From the NCBI GenBank assembly GCA_910574455.1, contig CAJSYZ010000009.1, forward strand, positions 1,672,031 through 1,736,030: a stretch of 64,000 bases of DNA. The letters are read 5' to 3'. This DNA comes from Trichaptum fuscoviolaceum. Its lineage: Eukaryota; Basidiomycota; Agaricomycetes; Hymenochaetales; Trichaptaceae. Positions within the stretch are counted from its first letter, which is position 1; each line of letters begins with the position of its first letter. This document shows, piece by piece, positions 10,303-22,212 of the stretch. The position numbers and the translations under genes were made by a program. The notes beneath the pieces were generated by a model that was not told the origin of the DNA, ran no database searches, and saw only the letters and a list, made by a program, of their open reading frames with translations.

Positions 10303-10466
10303 ACTACTACTACTACTACTAGTAGTAGTAGTACTACTTACTACTAGTAGTAGTAGTACTACTTACTACTAGTACAGCCGGTTACTAGTAGTACTACTTA
10401 CTACTAGTACAGCCGGTTACTAGTAGTACTACTTACTACTAGTACAGCCGGTTACTAGTAGTACTA
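10303..10466. repeat. TAC/TAG palindromic microsatellite and 35-bp minisatellite, copy 1
   Basis: A run of TAC changes into TAG units (TACTACTAGTAGTA), giving strong hairpin potential. It is followed by three head-to-tail units of 35 bp, each starting ACAGCCGGTTACTAGTAG, at 10374, 10409 and 10444 (the last partial). Confidence 0.85.
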
Positions 10467-11069
10467 AAGATGATTGTCACCCCCCTGATTTCTGGTTTTT
10501 CGAGTTTTATTACTTCCACATAGCAGCAAAAATTCTATAAATATTTGTGTATAACTGCATCTTTGTTCTACGTATAATAGTATAGAAAGAAAGGAAATTC
10601 TCAATCAAAGTAAGAAGATAACAAGGACTTTCTGTGTTCTCGGGGTTACCAAATTTGGCATCATTTTCGTCTTTATATGCTGCCGGAAACTCTCATCTCA
10701 AACCCATAAAGCTTCAAAATTTAGCAGCATATAGCTATATGTCTACTTGTCCTACTATAGGAGTTTCATGACTGGTTATTGCCTGCATGGCTCTTGAAAG
10801 TGCCGAGTACCTCAAAAATGCCAAATAAAGCCAAAATTTGCTTTTAATTCATGAATCTGACATTCTTTCTGTAATATCTTCTGAACAACTAATCAGATAC
10901 TCTTGATAATTTTATGATGTATAGTAAGACATCTAAAGAAGCTTTCTGCAAAGTTAGAATGGTGAATGCACTGTGCATTCTGTTGTAAAAAATCAACATA
11001 TCCTGTAACTTAGGCCTTTTGAGTAATTTCCCACGACACCAAAACACTCAGGCTGGCACTGGCATTCGA
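10467..11069. other. AT-rich stretch without genes (copy 1)
   Basis: No frame, no repeat and few of the palindromic words seen elsewhere in the element. It stands out as more AT-rich than its surroundings. The copy-2 equivalent is 16809-17411. Confidence 0.5.
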
Positions 11070-13534
11070 ATTCGCAATTTGCGTCGTGAGCTGCTTTGCC
11101 AACGTCAGGTAGACTGTTTGACGCACCTCTCATCAATGAGCTCGAGCTCAAGGTTGCGGTACTCGAGGCATCGGACGCAAATACCGACACCGGAATTTCC
11201 GAAATCGATCCAGAGGATGGGGTGTGGTGAGGAGGCTGATCCCATCGAGCTCGCCTTCGCGTTTGGTGATCTCGGGCTTCTTGACGTCCGCGTACAGGAA
11301 GAAGTCGCAGAAGAGCGCTTGAGCCTGCCTAGGGCTTGCGCTTTTGAACTCGATCCAAACATCCATGCCACCGGGGCGCGAGAGCGCGGGGTCGAAACGC
11401 TCAAGATGGTTCGTCGCTGCGACGAGAAGAGGAAGCGGCCAACAGCAGCGGCGACACCATCAAGTGCATTAAGAAGGCCAGAAAGAGAGAGCGTGTTCAC
11501 GTCGGATAGAGTGTCATATTTCTTGCTTTTCTTCTTCTTGCCAATTTCTTCATTGTCGTCATCATCGTCATCTTATCCTTGTTGTCGGACAACAAAGAGC
11601 TCTTCTTCTTACCACCAGGAACACAGGTTGAGGACCCGTCGCGCGAAGTTGAGCGAGTGAATGCAGCGTCAAGGTCCTCGAGAAGGACAATTCACGGGGC
11701 AGGCACACGGCCCATAAGCGACGACAACGTCACATCGTTCATCCAAAAAGCGGAACGTGAGATGGCGAGAATGTCGAGCATGAGCGCGCCAGCAAGGGCA
11801 TGGATCAACGATGATCTGCCCAAGCCAGGGACACGATAGAGGAAATTGTCGCGACGAGAGTGGTTACCACGGTCAGCGCACCACTGATTCAGAAAGAGAG
11901 GTTAAACTTTCAGTCGATGTGTGGCACTTTATGTACATACCTTCTCTGATTGCAAGAAGTCCCTTGTGTCGGCAAGGAGCATCTCTTAAATCCCCGCCAT
12001 GAGCCATGGAATCAGCGAAATAGATATGAATTTGATGGTCGTCTGGTGAGGCAAACTGGAAGCCTTTGAGCTCCTCATCTCCGAATGACTTGTCTCTGAA
12101 AGAAGACTTGCCCGGCAAGATGGTGCGCGCTGTCGTCTCGAACTCGTAAGCGTGCTGGCATTCTAAGCGCTTCAACAACCATAGCATCAGCCAGTCATGT
12201 AGTTGTGTTCATCGGGTCATGAGCTATTGTTGCAATAGCGGATAACTACTAGGGCTACTTACCAGTCCCCACAACAATGAAAGTGTCTCCGGAAGTCTCT
12301 AGTTTCCAACCTGACCATGGCTGTCAGTGGTGGTAGCGGACGACGGAGGGCCTGTGATGCCAGTGTCAGACCCCACGTGGGAAGTCATCATGTCGATGCT
12401 GGGTACTACTAGTAGCAGGAGTGCGATGGCAATGGTGGTGGTGCTGTCTGGCGGTGTTCCAGAATTGCACCATCTTGCGTGCGCTGTAAACGGTGTGAGC
12501 TAGGATTCTGTATCAAATGGTATGTAAATAACGTGAAGTAAAAGGATTGAGAAGGAGAATAAACTCACCAGCCTTGAACTCCTGTGCCATGCTCGTGCAG
12601 ACCTCTGTCTCCCATTCCGCCCAGATCTGTTACGACATAATTTAGTACAAAGTGCAGGAGAGCAGCGCATGGAAGATGTCGTATGTGAAGGAGACAGCGC
12701 CAAGGTTGAAGAAAATGACAAGCCTCAAGGTAGTGCAAGAGGATGAGATGAGAGAGTTTGTGCGCATGGTGGGGGAGTTGAGGAAGGGGCTCAGTCTGGG
12801 AAAAGGCGAGCGGCGATGTCCACGTCGGGCTCTTGCTGACTCGGAGTCGGGAAAACAATACTACCAAGTTGCGTGTCTGTCTTTGAATCAAGGTTGGTCG
12901 CAAAGCCCATTTGTTCCAGCTCCTCCGTCGTCTGCCAGAAGGCAATAGCATAAGTCAAGCCGTCCAGTTCCCTCTGACCTAGAACGTCCCGAGAATAACA
13001 ACCGGTCATTCCATTAAAATTATTATACCTAATAGTTGTCGAGCAGAGCAGTTGTAGTAGTAGCCGGACCGACCTTCGCCCCTCAGGCTTAGTTTACTAG
13101 TACTAGTAGTTTCCGACTTCAAGCTGACCTCCGAATCGGAAGAACTTCCGAGTCAGAGCCTGAGACCGAGTCGTGGGACTTCAAGTTCAGCTCAAAAGTT
13201 CAAGTTGCCGAACAGTGACCCGTAACGATGTTCGGTCTTCAGGTTGGTAGACCCGGATTCGAGCCAGTCGTGAATTTATCGAGCAGTAATTAGAGCATCA
13301 CTGGTGCCAGTGAGTCCAAGTCCGACTCGGAATAGTTAGTAAACAATTCATATCGTTTTTTATTTACATACAGTCATACAACAACTTGAATACCGATGCA
13401 CAGAAAACACAAGTATAAGGTCGACGAACACAGAACAGGAGACAAACATACAAAGACACAACTTGAATACTAGTGGTATGCACTGGTATGAGGTAATACT
13501 ACGAAAAGAAAACAGTTAGAAATAGTTTGAGTAC
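11070..13534. repeat. Direct repeat A, copy 2
   Basis: Offset from copy 1 by 6342 bp. It is joined on the left to the end of unit B by CATTCGAATTCGC, whereas copy 1 begins after unique sequence. Confidence 0.9.
11148..12317 (-). pseudogene. BCS1-like AAA ATPase pseudogene, copy 2
   Basis: Copy within repeat A2, with the same arginine in Walker A, the same TGA before Walker B and the same frameshift as copy 1. No difference from copy 1 was noticed in this stretch. Confidence 0.82.
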
Positions 13535-13557
13535 AAGCCTGAGTCCTCACTGGCAGG

Positions 13558-16168
13558 CTACTTCGTCTGACTCCGAGTCTGCGGTTTAAGTGAATTAAAA
13601 GGTTCCAATGCTGCTCGTTCCCGCTCAACCTTGTGGTGCTCCTCATTAAACCACGCTTCCCATGTCCTCGAGCCCTTGTTAGCCCTAGTTACCTTAATCT
13701 GTGGATGATATTCCGCAAGTTCCGACATCACTGCATCATCCTTTTGTGATTCGAATCCGAAATGAATATCACCGTAACCGGAGGTGCGCATCTCCGACAA
13801 TTGTTGCCAAATAGGGACTCCGTAAGTGAACCCATCGTGTTGCCATTCCGTCGAAGTCGTAACAAAGATGATTGTACCAAGTGCGTTGGCATCCTGGTCG
13901 ATGACCAAGCTTCCGGAATCACCTTGGTCTCCAAATATACGGCTACGACCACCGAAGTGCTTGCCGGGTGGAAATTGCAGGACCGCCTGCCAGCAACTCT
14001 CGACGCCCTTTACACCTTCTTTGATTCCACAGGCTTTGCGACGTTTGCCTTTACCGGAGAATGTGACATCAAATTCTAGTGTAAGATCGACCCAGTAGGA
14101 AGTGAGATTGTTATAAACGCCCACTGTGTGGCCAGTTGTCCAACCAAACTTATATACCCGTCTTGTTTCAAGCTTCGAGGATACGACCTTTGTGCCATCA
14201 TTCGCTAGTGCTCTATGGAGCTGCTTATCTTTAATCGCTTGTTCGTCCGTTTCTTCTTGATAAAGACGGCTGTAGATGTCGCGCGGTTTCGTGAAATCTT
14301 TGATATGCACCAGACCATCATGTACTTGAGTGCCTTCCTTCCATCCCATGAACTCCAGAATGTCGTCGAAAGCAGCTGAACCACACATGCTCTTTGGTTC
14401 ATACCTTCTCAAGTCTGCATAATTCCAAAATTGCCCCTTCCCATGCTGCTCGCAGAGAGTAGTCTTGTCAGATGGGGAACGGTCGTCACAAATCCTGATC
14501 AACGCCCAGTCCGATGCATAGGGGTGCTTGCTAGTCCTCGGCTTCTTCGCGTCATCTTTCTTATTAAACCGATTGAACCTTCCCGGAGAGAATTCGACAT
14601 ATCCAAACTGCTCCATACACTGGAAATTCAATTCGCATCTCTTGACCTTGTTGAAGAAAGCTGTCGCGTCATCGCATTCCTTTTGGACTTCCTTCTTTAC
14701 AACCTGATCTTTTATGATCTTCTTATCCACGAGAAGATCGAATTCTTTCCTCTGCTTTTCCAACTCGCGTTCCATCATTCGTAAGTGGTCAGCCAGCTTC
14801 TCAGGCGTGAACAGCGAAACATAGGCCGTATAATTCGAGTTCTCGTCATGTTTGTAGTCGATGTACTGAGAGGCTTCCGTGATTTTATAGTTCTTGCCAT
14901 CGCCTTTCGATGTTTTGTTGCCCTTCTTGTTCCCTTTGACGCCCTTCTTGCCCTTCTTATTGCATTTCTTGCCTTTCTTCAAGCTGGCATCCTCCAAGTT
15001 GCTTTCAGAATCCTCAGGATGAAGATGGAACTGTAAATTAAATGGAATGGTGCCATGTCGACAACCGAGGGCATATAAGATGGGCTCCTCGTTTTGTATC
15101 TTAATCCCAAACAGTGACCCGGTTGAATAGCTGTCATACTGCGTTTTGCCCCTGGTCTCAGTGATGCCAAGGCATATCCCAACACATGTGGTGAAAGGCA
15201 CAGCAAGGCGCTGTAAGTACGTGTTGGCGGTATGGCGATCTTCATAGTTGCCCATTATACGTGGCTCTAGAACCATAGGGCTTGCTCGGATCAGGCGGGA
15301 GCGGCTGGCGGGAGTGGACGAGATATTTTTCGATCCTGTAGGCCAGCCTTGGCCTTGAACACCGTGAGCGGCGTCAGAGTCACTATGAGGGTCGTTGATG
15401 CTCTGACCGGGGGCAGACGGAGTGAAAGATGGTCTAGGGCGCTTTAGGTGGTGATTGCCATCGACAGCCTCAGGAACGTCATCGTCACCAGCCTGAGTAC
15501 GGTTACGCTTCATATTAGCAGGGCCATCTGTGTTATCGCCGGAAGCCAGTTTGATATGTCGTTCCCTAATCTCGACCTCGACATCATAAATTGCGAGCTC
15601 CCATAGTATGTCCTTCACCCTCTCCGCAGCCCAGCATCCCACTTTAGGGTGGAGACTGGGCTCCGTATCAACTCCGATCATAACAACGACGGGCCACTCA
15701 TTTTCAGCGAGCAACTCGTGTCTAATGCCCACACTGGCAGGGCGTTCGAGGCCAACGCGGTTAACCTCAAATAGGTTCGCCTTTCCGTGCCCCTCGAGAT
15801 ATAGTGCCTTGAATATCGGCAATATTTTTGGGAACAAGTCTGCATCCCAGAACTCAGTAATGCGGTGATCACCCACAACCCCTACGCATTTCCACATGTT
15901 AGTTCCGTTCCCAGTCGCCGCCGGTGCGCCCGACCAGGCGAGGAGCCCCCTCCAGGCCATAGTAATATTCCTCCTGTTCTAAAGGCGAGATAGTTTCCCT
16001 TCGTGTGGCGCGATTTGGTGCCAGTGTACAGTGAGCCTGTACGACGGTAGGCGCCTGAGTTGGGGAAGTACTGCCAGGTCGGACAGTGTCAACTTCGCGA
16101 GTCGACATGCCAGTGTGAGTGTTTGTTGGCATCCGAGGGGTTCTATGAGGCACTATTGATCCGCTCAT
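13558..16168 (-). pseudogene. Trypsin-like peptidase gene, copy 2, frameshifted near 15903
   Basis: Nearly identical to the gene at 7217-9826 but with one extra T near 15903. The N-terminal frame ends after ...GGDWERN at about 15899. The rest (N-terminal MWKCVG region, lysine-rich part and peptidase domain) stays open as an 800-codon frame that could start from an ATG at 15958-15960 with a different N-terminus (MAWRGLLAWSG). It is either a real inactivating mutation, a sequencing error, or a variant with an altered N-terminus. The catalytic His, Asp and Ser are all retained downstream. Confidence 0.75.
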
Positions 16169-16644
16169 ACTCTGATTCTCTGCCACGAGTAGAAGTAGTC
16201 AACAAAGCAGGACTACCGGCGAAGGAGAAAGTAGGACTCACCTGGCCATATGCCATCGATTACACCTTCTAGTCTCTGCCTTGCAGATCGAATACTATTT
16301 TCCTCGTTGGATGGGCGAAAGCCCGTGATCTGCCGAGACAATTCTATCAAATCAAAGCCTTCCCTTGGCGAAGCTGGATATCACCTCATTAATCATTGCT
16401 GCTGGTATAGGAGAACGTAGTAGAAAGCTGTAGGACTCACGCGGAATCGGATTTCTACGCGATGGCTTGGATGATGCCAGCATGATGCTGATTCAAGTTG
16501 AAGTCGTTGCTGTTGTGCTTTCGAGTTCAAGATGAATAGGTAGTACTATTGGGACGAAATGGGAAAGAATGCAGTGGGAAACTGAGTGCGTCGTCTTCAA
16601 CCAGTGGCACTCAGGCTGGCAGTGCCATGGCACCGGCAGTGCTT

Positions 16645-16808
16645 ACTACTACTACTACTACTAGTAGTAGTAGTACTACTTACTACTAGTAGTAGTAGTA
16701 CTACTTACTACTAGTACAGCCGGTTACTAGTAGTACTACTTACTACTAGTACAGCCGGTTACTAGTAGTACTACTTACTACTAGTACAGCCGGTTACTAG
16801 TAGTACTA
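16645..16808. repeat. TAC/TAG microsatellite and 35-bp minisatellite, copy 2
   Basis: Same as 10303-10466, displaced by 6342 bp, with the same unit number. Such unstable repeats normally drift, so the equal number supports a very recent duplication or an assembly effect. Confidence 0.85.
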
Positions 16809-17411
16809 AAGATGATTGTCACCCCCCTGATTTCTGGTTTTTCGAGTTTTATTACTTCCACATAGCAGCAAAAATTCTATAAATATTTGTGTATAACTGC
16901 ATCTTTGTTCTACGTATAATAGTATAGAAAGAAAGGAAATTCTCAATCAAAGTAAGAAGATAACAAGGACTTTCTGTGTTCTCGGGGTTACCAAATTTGG
17001 CATCATTTTCGTCTTTATATGCTGCCGGAAACTCTCATCTCAAACCCATAAAGCTTCAAAATTTAGCAGCATATAGCTATATGTCTACTTGTCCTACTAT
17101 AGGAGTTTCATGACTGGTTATTGCCTGCATGGCTCTTGAAAGTGCCGAGTACCTCAAAAATGCCAAATAAAGCCAAAATTTGCTTTTAATTCATGAATCT
17201 GACATTCTTTCTGTAATATCTTCTGAACAACTAATCAGATACTCTTGATAATTTTATGATGTATAGTAAGACATCTAAAGAAGCTTTCTGCAAAGTTAGA
17301 ATGGTGAATGCACTGTGCATTCTGTTGTAAAAAATCAACATATCCTGTAACTTAGGCCTTTTGAGTAATTTCCCACGACACCAAAACACTCAGGCTGGCA
17401 CTGGCATTCGA

Positions 17412-19876
17412 ATTCGCAATTTGCGTCGTGAGCTGCTTTGCCAACGTCAGGTAGACTGTTTGACGCACCTCTCATCAATGAGCTCGAGCTCAAGGTTGCG
17501 GTACTCGAGGCATCGGACGCAAATACCGACACCGGAATTTCCGAAATCGATCCAGAGGATGGGGTGTGGTGAGGAGGCTGATCCCATCGAGCTCGCCTTC
17601 GCGTTTGGTGATCTCGGGCTTCTTGACGTCCGCGTACAGGAAGAAGTCGCAGAAGAGCGCTTGAGCCTGCCTAGGGCTTGCGCTTTTGAACTCGATCCAA
17701 ACATCCATGCCACCGGGGCGCGAGAGCGCGGGGTCGAAACGCTCAAGATGGTTCGTCGCTGCGACGAGAAGAGGAAGCGGCCAACAGCAGCGGCGACACC
17801 ATCAAGTGCATTAAGAAGGCCAGAAAGAGAGAGCGTGTTCACGTCGGATAGAGTGTCATATTTCTTGCTTTTCTTCTTCTTGCCAATTTCTTCATTGTCG
17901 TCATCATCGTCATCTTATCCTTGTTGTCGGACAACAAAGAGCTCTTCTTCTTACCACCAGGAACACAGGTTGAGGACCCGTCGCGCGAAGTTGAGCGAGT
18001 GAATGCAGCGTCAAGGTCCTCGAGAAGGACAATTCACGGGGCAGGCACACGGCCCATAAGCGACGACAACGTCACATCGTTCATCCAAAAAGCGGAACGT
18101 GAGATGGCGAGAATGTCGAGCATGAGCGCGCCAGCAAGGGCATGGATCAACGATGATCTGCCCAAGCCAGGGACACGATAGAGGAAATTGTCGCGACGAG
18201 AGTGGTTACCACGGTCAGCGCACCACTGATTCAGAAAGAGAGGTTAAACTTTCAGTCGATGTGTGGCACTTTATGTACATACCTTCTCTGATTGCAAGAA
18301 GTCCCTTGTGTCGGCAAGGAGCATCTCTTAAATCCCCGCCATGAGCCATGGAATCAGCGAAATAGATATGAATTTGATGGTCGTCTGGTGAGGCAAACTG
18401 GAAGCCTTTGAGCTCCTCATCTCCGAATGACTTGTCTCTGAAAGAAGACTTGCCCGGCAAGATGGTGCGCGCTGTCGTCTCGAACTCGTAAGCGTGCTGG
18501 CATTCTAAGCGCTTCAACAACCATAGCATCAGCCAGTCATGTAGTTGTGTTCATCGGGTCATGAGCTATTGTTGCAATAGCGGATAACTACTAGGGCTAC
18601 TTACCAGTCCCCACAACAATGAAAGTGTCTCCGGAAGTCTCTAGTTTCCAACCTGACCATGGCTGTCAGTGGTGGTAGCGGACGACGGAGGGCCTGTGAT
18701 GCCAGTGTCAGACCCCACGTGGGAAGTCATCATGTCGATGCTGGGTACTACTAGTAGCAGGAGTGCGATGGCAATGGTGGTGGTGCTGTCTGGCGGTGTT
18801 CCAGAATTGCACCATCTTGCGTGCGCTGTAAACGGTGTGAGCTAGGATTCTGTATCAAATGGTATGTAAATAACGTGAAGTAAAAGGATTGAGAAGGAGA
18901 ATAAACTCACCAGCCTTGAACTCCTGTGCCATGCTCGTGCAGACCTCTGTCTCCCATTCCGCCCAGATCTGTTACGACATAATTTAGTACAAAGTGCAGG
19001 AGAGCAGCGCATGGAAGATGTCGTATGTGAAGGAGACAGCGCCAAGGTTGAAGAAAATGACAAGCCTCAAGGTAGTGCAAGAGGATGAGATGAGAGAGTT
19101 TGTGCGCATGGTGGGGGAGTTGAGGAAGGGGCTCAGTCTGGGAAAAGGCGAGCGGCGATGTCCACGTCGGGCTCTTGCTGACTCGGAGTCGGGAAAACAA
19201 TACTACCAAGTTGCGTGTCTGTCTTTGAATCAAGGTTGGTCGCAAAGCCCATTTGTTCCAGCTCCTCCGTCGTCTGCCAGAAGGCAATAGCATAAGTCAA
19301 GCCGTCCAGTTCCCTCTGACCTAGAACGTCCCGAGAATAACAACCGGTCATTCCATTAAAATTATTATACCTAATAGTTGTCGAGCAGAGCAGTTGTAGT
19401 AGTAGCCGGACCGACCTTCGCCCCTCAGGCTTAGTTTACTAGTACTAGTAGTTTCCGACTTCAAGCTGACCTCCGAATCGGAAGAACTTCCGAGTCAGAG
19501 CCTGAGACCGAGTCGTGGGACTTCAAGTTCAGCTCAAAAGTTCAAGTTGCCGAACAGTGACCCGTAACGATGTTCGGTCTTCAGGTTGGTAGACCCGGAT
19601 TCGAGCCAGTCGTGAATTTATCGAGCAGTAATTAGAGCATCACTGGTGCCAGTGAGTCCAAGTCCGACTCGGAATAGTTAGTAAACAATTCATATCGTTT
19701 TTTATTTACATACAGTCATACAACAACTTGAATACCGATGCACAGAAAACACAAGTATAAGGTCGACGAACACAGAACAGGAGACAAACATACAAAGACA
19801 CAACTTGAATACTAGTGGTATGCACTGGTATGAGGTAATACTACGAAAAGAAAACAGTTAGAAATAGTTTGAGTAC
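17412..19876. repeat. Direct repeat A, copy 3 (end of array)
   Basis: Offset from copy 2 by 6342 bp, with no difference from copy 2 noticed. Homology to the other copies ends abruptly after GAGTAC at 19876, about 25 bp short of where the peptidase gene stop would lie. The next gene (stop near 19915) begins instead. Confidence 0.9.
17490..18659 (-). pseudogene. BCS1-like AAA ATPase pseudogene, copy 3
   Basis: Copy within repeat A3, with identical lesions to copies 1 and 2. Confidence 0.82.
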
Positions 19877-19914
19877 CGAGTCCTCCCAGTACTACTACTA
19901 CATCCGAGGCAAGC

Positions 19915-20838
19915 TCAGTGGAAATCCCAAGTATAAATGTCTACCTTTTCCATAGAATTTACATAACTCTCCCAGATGCTATCCATGAGCTGTGATACTG
20001 ATGTTGCTATTCGTCGAAGCAAGTGATGGTGCTTAGGTAGTAGAGCCGCTGACTCGGAGTCGCTTCCGTTTCCATCGCTTCCACTCGCATCTGCACTCGC
20101 ATCTGCACTCGCATCTGCACTCGCATCTGCACTCGCATCTGCAATTGCACTCGTAAGATCAGACAGAAACTTGACATTGACATTGCCCGGTTCTCGCTCC
20201 TTGCCCTTAACTGACTTTGACAATTCAACTTGCCGATCTACAACTTTGTCCGGTTCTTGATCCTTGAGCGTAAATGGCACACCCCAGACTACGTGCAGAA
20301 GGGTAAGAAGAGCATTAATGTCAAGGGTTTCTTGAGGTCCTTTCTTGACCATGGAGTAGGGCCCCTCTTCGGAGAGCATATAATCTTTAATCCAAGACGG
20401 GGTTTCCTGGACATCTTCCAACTCTCGGCCATAAAGTTTGGCAGGTGCCTGTATCAGAGCCAGAGCCACAAGATGCCTCATTCGGTCCGTACCCATGGGA
20501 TAATTTAAGTTCGCCTCTGCACGTAAAACAAGAGCTAAAACCGTTTGCGCAGCGAAGGGACAAACTCGTCCATGTTGGTATCGGTTCAGTAAATTGCGGA
20601 ATGGTTCACCGTCTTTGACGACTTCGCCGGGTATGTCGCAAAGAATAATCTGTATTGCGCGAAGGAGACACGATGCTCGCTCACGATGAATGTTGCGCCG
20701 ATGTCTGAGGTGGACCAGAAGTTTCGCAATCTTCGACGTTCTCTTGAAGCCGGGTCGAGAATGCAAGCCTAACGGAAGATCACATATTTGCAGCTCTTTC
20801 AGATACTCCACGTTGACAACACGACCAGCGATAGTCAC
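19915..20838 (-). CDS. Unrecognised protein, C-terminal exon(s)
   Basis: A 307-codon frame that overlaps by 4 nt the end of the frame at 20835-22127, most probably joined to it by a small intron starting GTGACT near 20838 or by a frameshift. It begins VTIAGRVVNVEYLKEL and contains an even helical segment (LLNRYQHGRVCPFAAQTVLA) and a disordered DAS-repeat region encoded by a 12-bp tandem repeat at about 20087-20146. It ends at 19915, only about 40 bp from the end of repeat A3. I do not recognise a family. It probably belongs to the same gene as the two upstream frames. Confidence 0.5.
   Translation of the reverse strand: MTIAGRVVNVEYLKELQICDLPLGLHSRPGFKRTSKIAKLLVHLRHRRNIHRERASCLLRAIQIILCDIPGEVVKDGEPFRNLLNRYQHGRVCPFAAQTVLALVLRAEANLNYPMGTDRMRHLVALALIQAPAKLYGRELEDVQETPSWIKDYMLSEEGPYSMVKKGPQETLDINALLTLLHVVWGVPFTLKDQEPDKVVDRQVELSKSVKGKEREPGNVNVKFLSDLTSAIADASADASADASADASADASGSDGNGSDSESAALLPKHHHLLRRIATSVSQLMDSIWESYVNSMEKVDIYTWDFH
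20087..20146. repeat. 12-bp tandem repeat (codes for DASA repeats)
   Basis: About five units of CTCGCATCTGCA, in frame, encoding alternating Asp-Ala-Ser-Ala on the minus strand. Confidence 0.85.
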
Positions 20839-22127
20839 CTCTCTTTCGTTTCGGACAGACGTTCGAACTTTTCAACGCAAAAGGTCACCAAGTCGCCAAT
20901 GAAGTTGTGTAGCTTGAGTGCGATGGGGAGGGACTTGAAGTCCTGCTTCTTCAAGACTTCTGCGGCTTCCTTATGCGCATCCTCGGCCTCCTCAGGCTCG
21001 GCCTCCTTCAAGTTGTCCCTTGCCTTCTTGGCCTGCCTTTCTTGGTTGATATACATACGTGTTGGCAATTCCTCCGAACCTATATAGTCCAGCGAGGCCA
21101 TCGCATTGAAGCCGTAATCCTCGTCTTCAAGTGATAGAGTGAAGGCAGAGTCTGATTTCCCCGAAAACCCATCTACTTCGGTGCTAACTCGAACACGCTT
21201 TAAGAATTTATTCCTTTCTTCTGAATTGTCATCTTTCGTCGTTGGCATTACGCCACAAGATAGAATCTCCTTATATTTTTCGTTCTTAGGGTTATCGAAG
21301 ATATCGCATAAAGATTGCTGATCCTCAGTATTAAGGATGTTTTGTATCTTCTCCTCCATTTTGATGACCTGCTCTTTTAAGAGCAGGAAGAGGGCGAAGT
21401 TAAATTCGAGTGCGCCGTGAAAGCGCGGAAGGAAGGATTTGAACATAGTGTTGATGCCCATCACGTCCAAGAGATCATAGTTTGCAGGTTGCCCAAGCTC
21501 TGGCACTTCCTCTGCGTTTTCGTCGTACTCGGTACGGAGATTTCCTTTCAGCGTCTCCAAGTCTTCACTCTTTGCAACCAAATTCTGGTAATGGAATCGC
21601 GGACTCGGAAGCTTCGTGTCCGAGTCGGGGGGGTTGTCAGACTGAGCGTATTGTGTAAGCTCACTAGTAGGACCTTTATTCGACATGGTCGGGTCCTCGT
21701 TACGTTTAACGCCACTAGGCTGAGTGTTGGGCTCAGTAGCCTCAGCTTCGCGAAGTTCTGTGTTCGGGGGTTTATTCTTCGGGTTCTTCCCCTTCTTCTT
21801 CTTCGCTGACTTGTTCGTGTTGGGTGAGCCGGCCTCAGGCTGAGTCGTGACGGTGCCGGCCTCAGGCTGAGTCGTGACGGTGCCGGCCTCAGGCTGAGTG
21901 GCGGGCTTAGTCTCAGTCGGTGGGTAGATGAAGGACTTGTGCAAGGTCGAAACCTTTCTGTACAATGCGGATGGTTTCACACCCGTATCGGCGACAGGTT
22001 TTTTACTGGCCGGCTCAATCTTGAACGAATCTAGTTCCGGATATGCGTACCGGAACGCCTTGAACAAGTCATCTCTGGCATTCTCGCACAGAGAGCGGAT
22101 GGCGGTGGCGGCGGCCGCATGCTCCAA
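20835..22127 (-). CDS. Unrecognised large protein, central exon
   Basis: A frame of about 430 codons. Upstream, a good donor (GCTGAA|GTAAGT, near 22195) and acceptor (GGCAG near 22128) give an in-phase splice from a short exon reading YGLVVSAFAE to LEHAAAATAIRSL, so the gene may start at an ATG near 22228 or continue from the frame at 22213-23091. The product has a helical N-terminus, three 9-residue TQPEAGTVT repeats (27-bp tandem repeat, about 21825-21900), a lysine-rich patch KKKKGKNPKNK, a helical middle (FHGALEFNFALFLLLKEQV) and a charged helical C-terminus. No known domain is recognised. It could be a structural or regulatory protein; function is unknown. Confidence 0.55.
   Translation of the reverse strand: MEHAAAATAIRSLCENARDDLFKAFRYAYPELDSFKIEPASKKPVADTGVKPSALYRKVSTLHKSFIYPPTETKPATQPEAGTVTTQPEAGTVTTQPEAGSPNTNKSAKKKKGKNPKNKPPNTELREAEATEPNTQPSGVKRNEDPTMSNKGPTSELTQYAQSDNPPDSDTKLPSPRFHYQNLVAKSEDLETLKGNLRTEYDENAEEVPELGQPANYDLLDVMGINTMFKSFLPRFHGALEFNFALFLLLKEQVIKMEEKIQNILNTEDQQSLCDIFDNPKNEKYKEILSCGVMPTTKDDNSEERNKFLKRVRVSTEVDGFSGKSDSAFTLSLEDEDYGFNAMASLDYIGSEELPTRMYINQERQAKKARDNLKEAEPEEAEDAHKEAAEVLKKQDFKSLPIALKLHNFIGDLVTFCVEKFERLSETKER
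21825..21902. repeat. 27-bp in-frame tandem repeat
   Basis: Three units of GCCGGCCTCAGGCTGAGT plus a spacer, coding for TQPEAGTVT on the minus strand. The core CCTCAGGCTGAG is one of the palindromic words frequent in the element. Confidence 0.85.
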
Positions 22128-22212
22128 CTGCCAGTGCCATGTGAATCATGTAAACGAATGAAGACGCAGAGCAGTAACTTGAACATCAAACTTACTTCAG
22201 CAAACGCTGATA

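Larger units (their letters stand above)
7194..11069. repeat. Spacer unit B, copy 1 (~3.88 kb)
   Basis: Lies between A1 and A2 and is repeated at 13535-17411. It carries the trypsin-like peptidase gene, a 35-bp minisatellite and an AT-rich segment without reading frames. Confidence 0.9.
13535..17411. repeat. Spacer unit B, copy 2
   Basis: Differs from copy 1 by a single inserted T near 15903, which breaks the peptidase frame, and by one substitution near 16257 (CCATCGATT against CCATTGATT). Confidence 0.9.

Noticed and set aside
10374..10466. Regular 35-bp repeats resembling a CRISPR array
   Set aside because: The units are head to tail without variable spacers, and the genome is eukaryotic.
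15560..15960. Start of copy-2 peptidase at 15958-15960 as a normal gene start
   Set aside because: The alternative N-terminus arises only from the one-base insertion; copy 1 shows the ancestral frame.
4728..19876. Reading A units as long terminal repeats of a retrotransposon with B inside
   Set aside because: A has no TG...CA ends, primer site or polypurine tract, and B has no reverse transcriptase or gag; A carries a BCS1 pseudogene.
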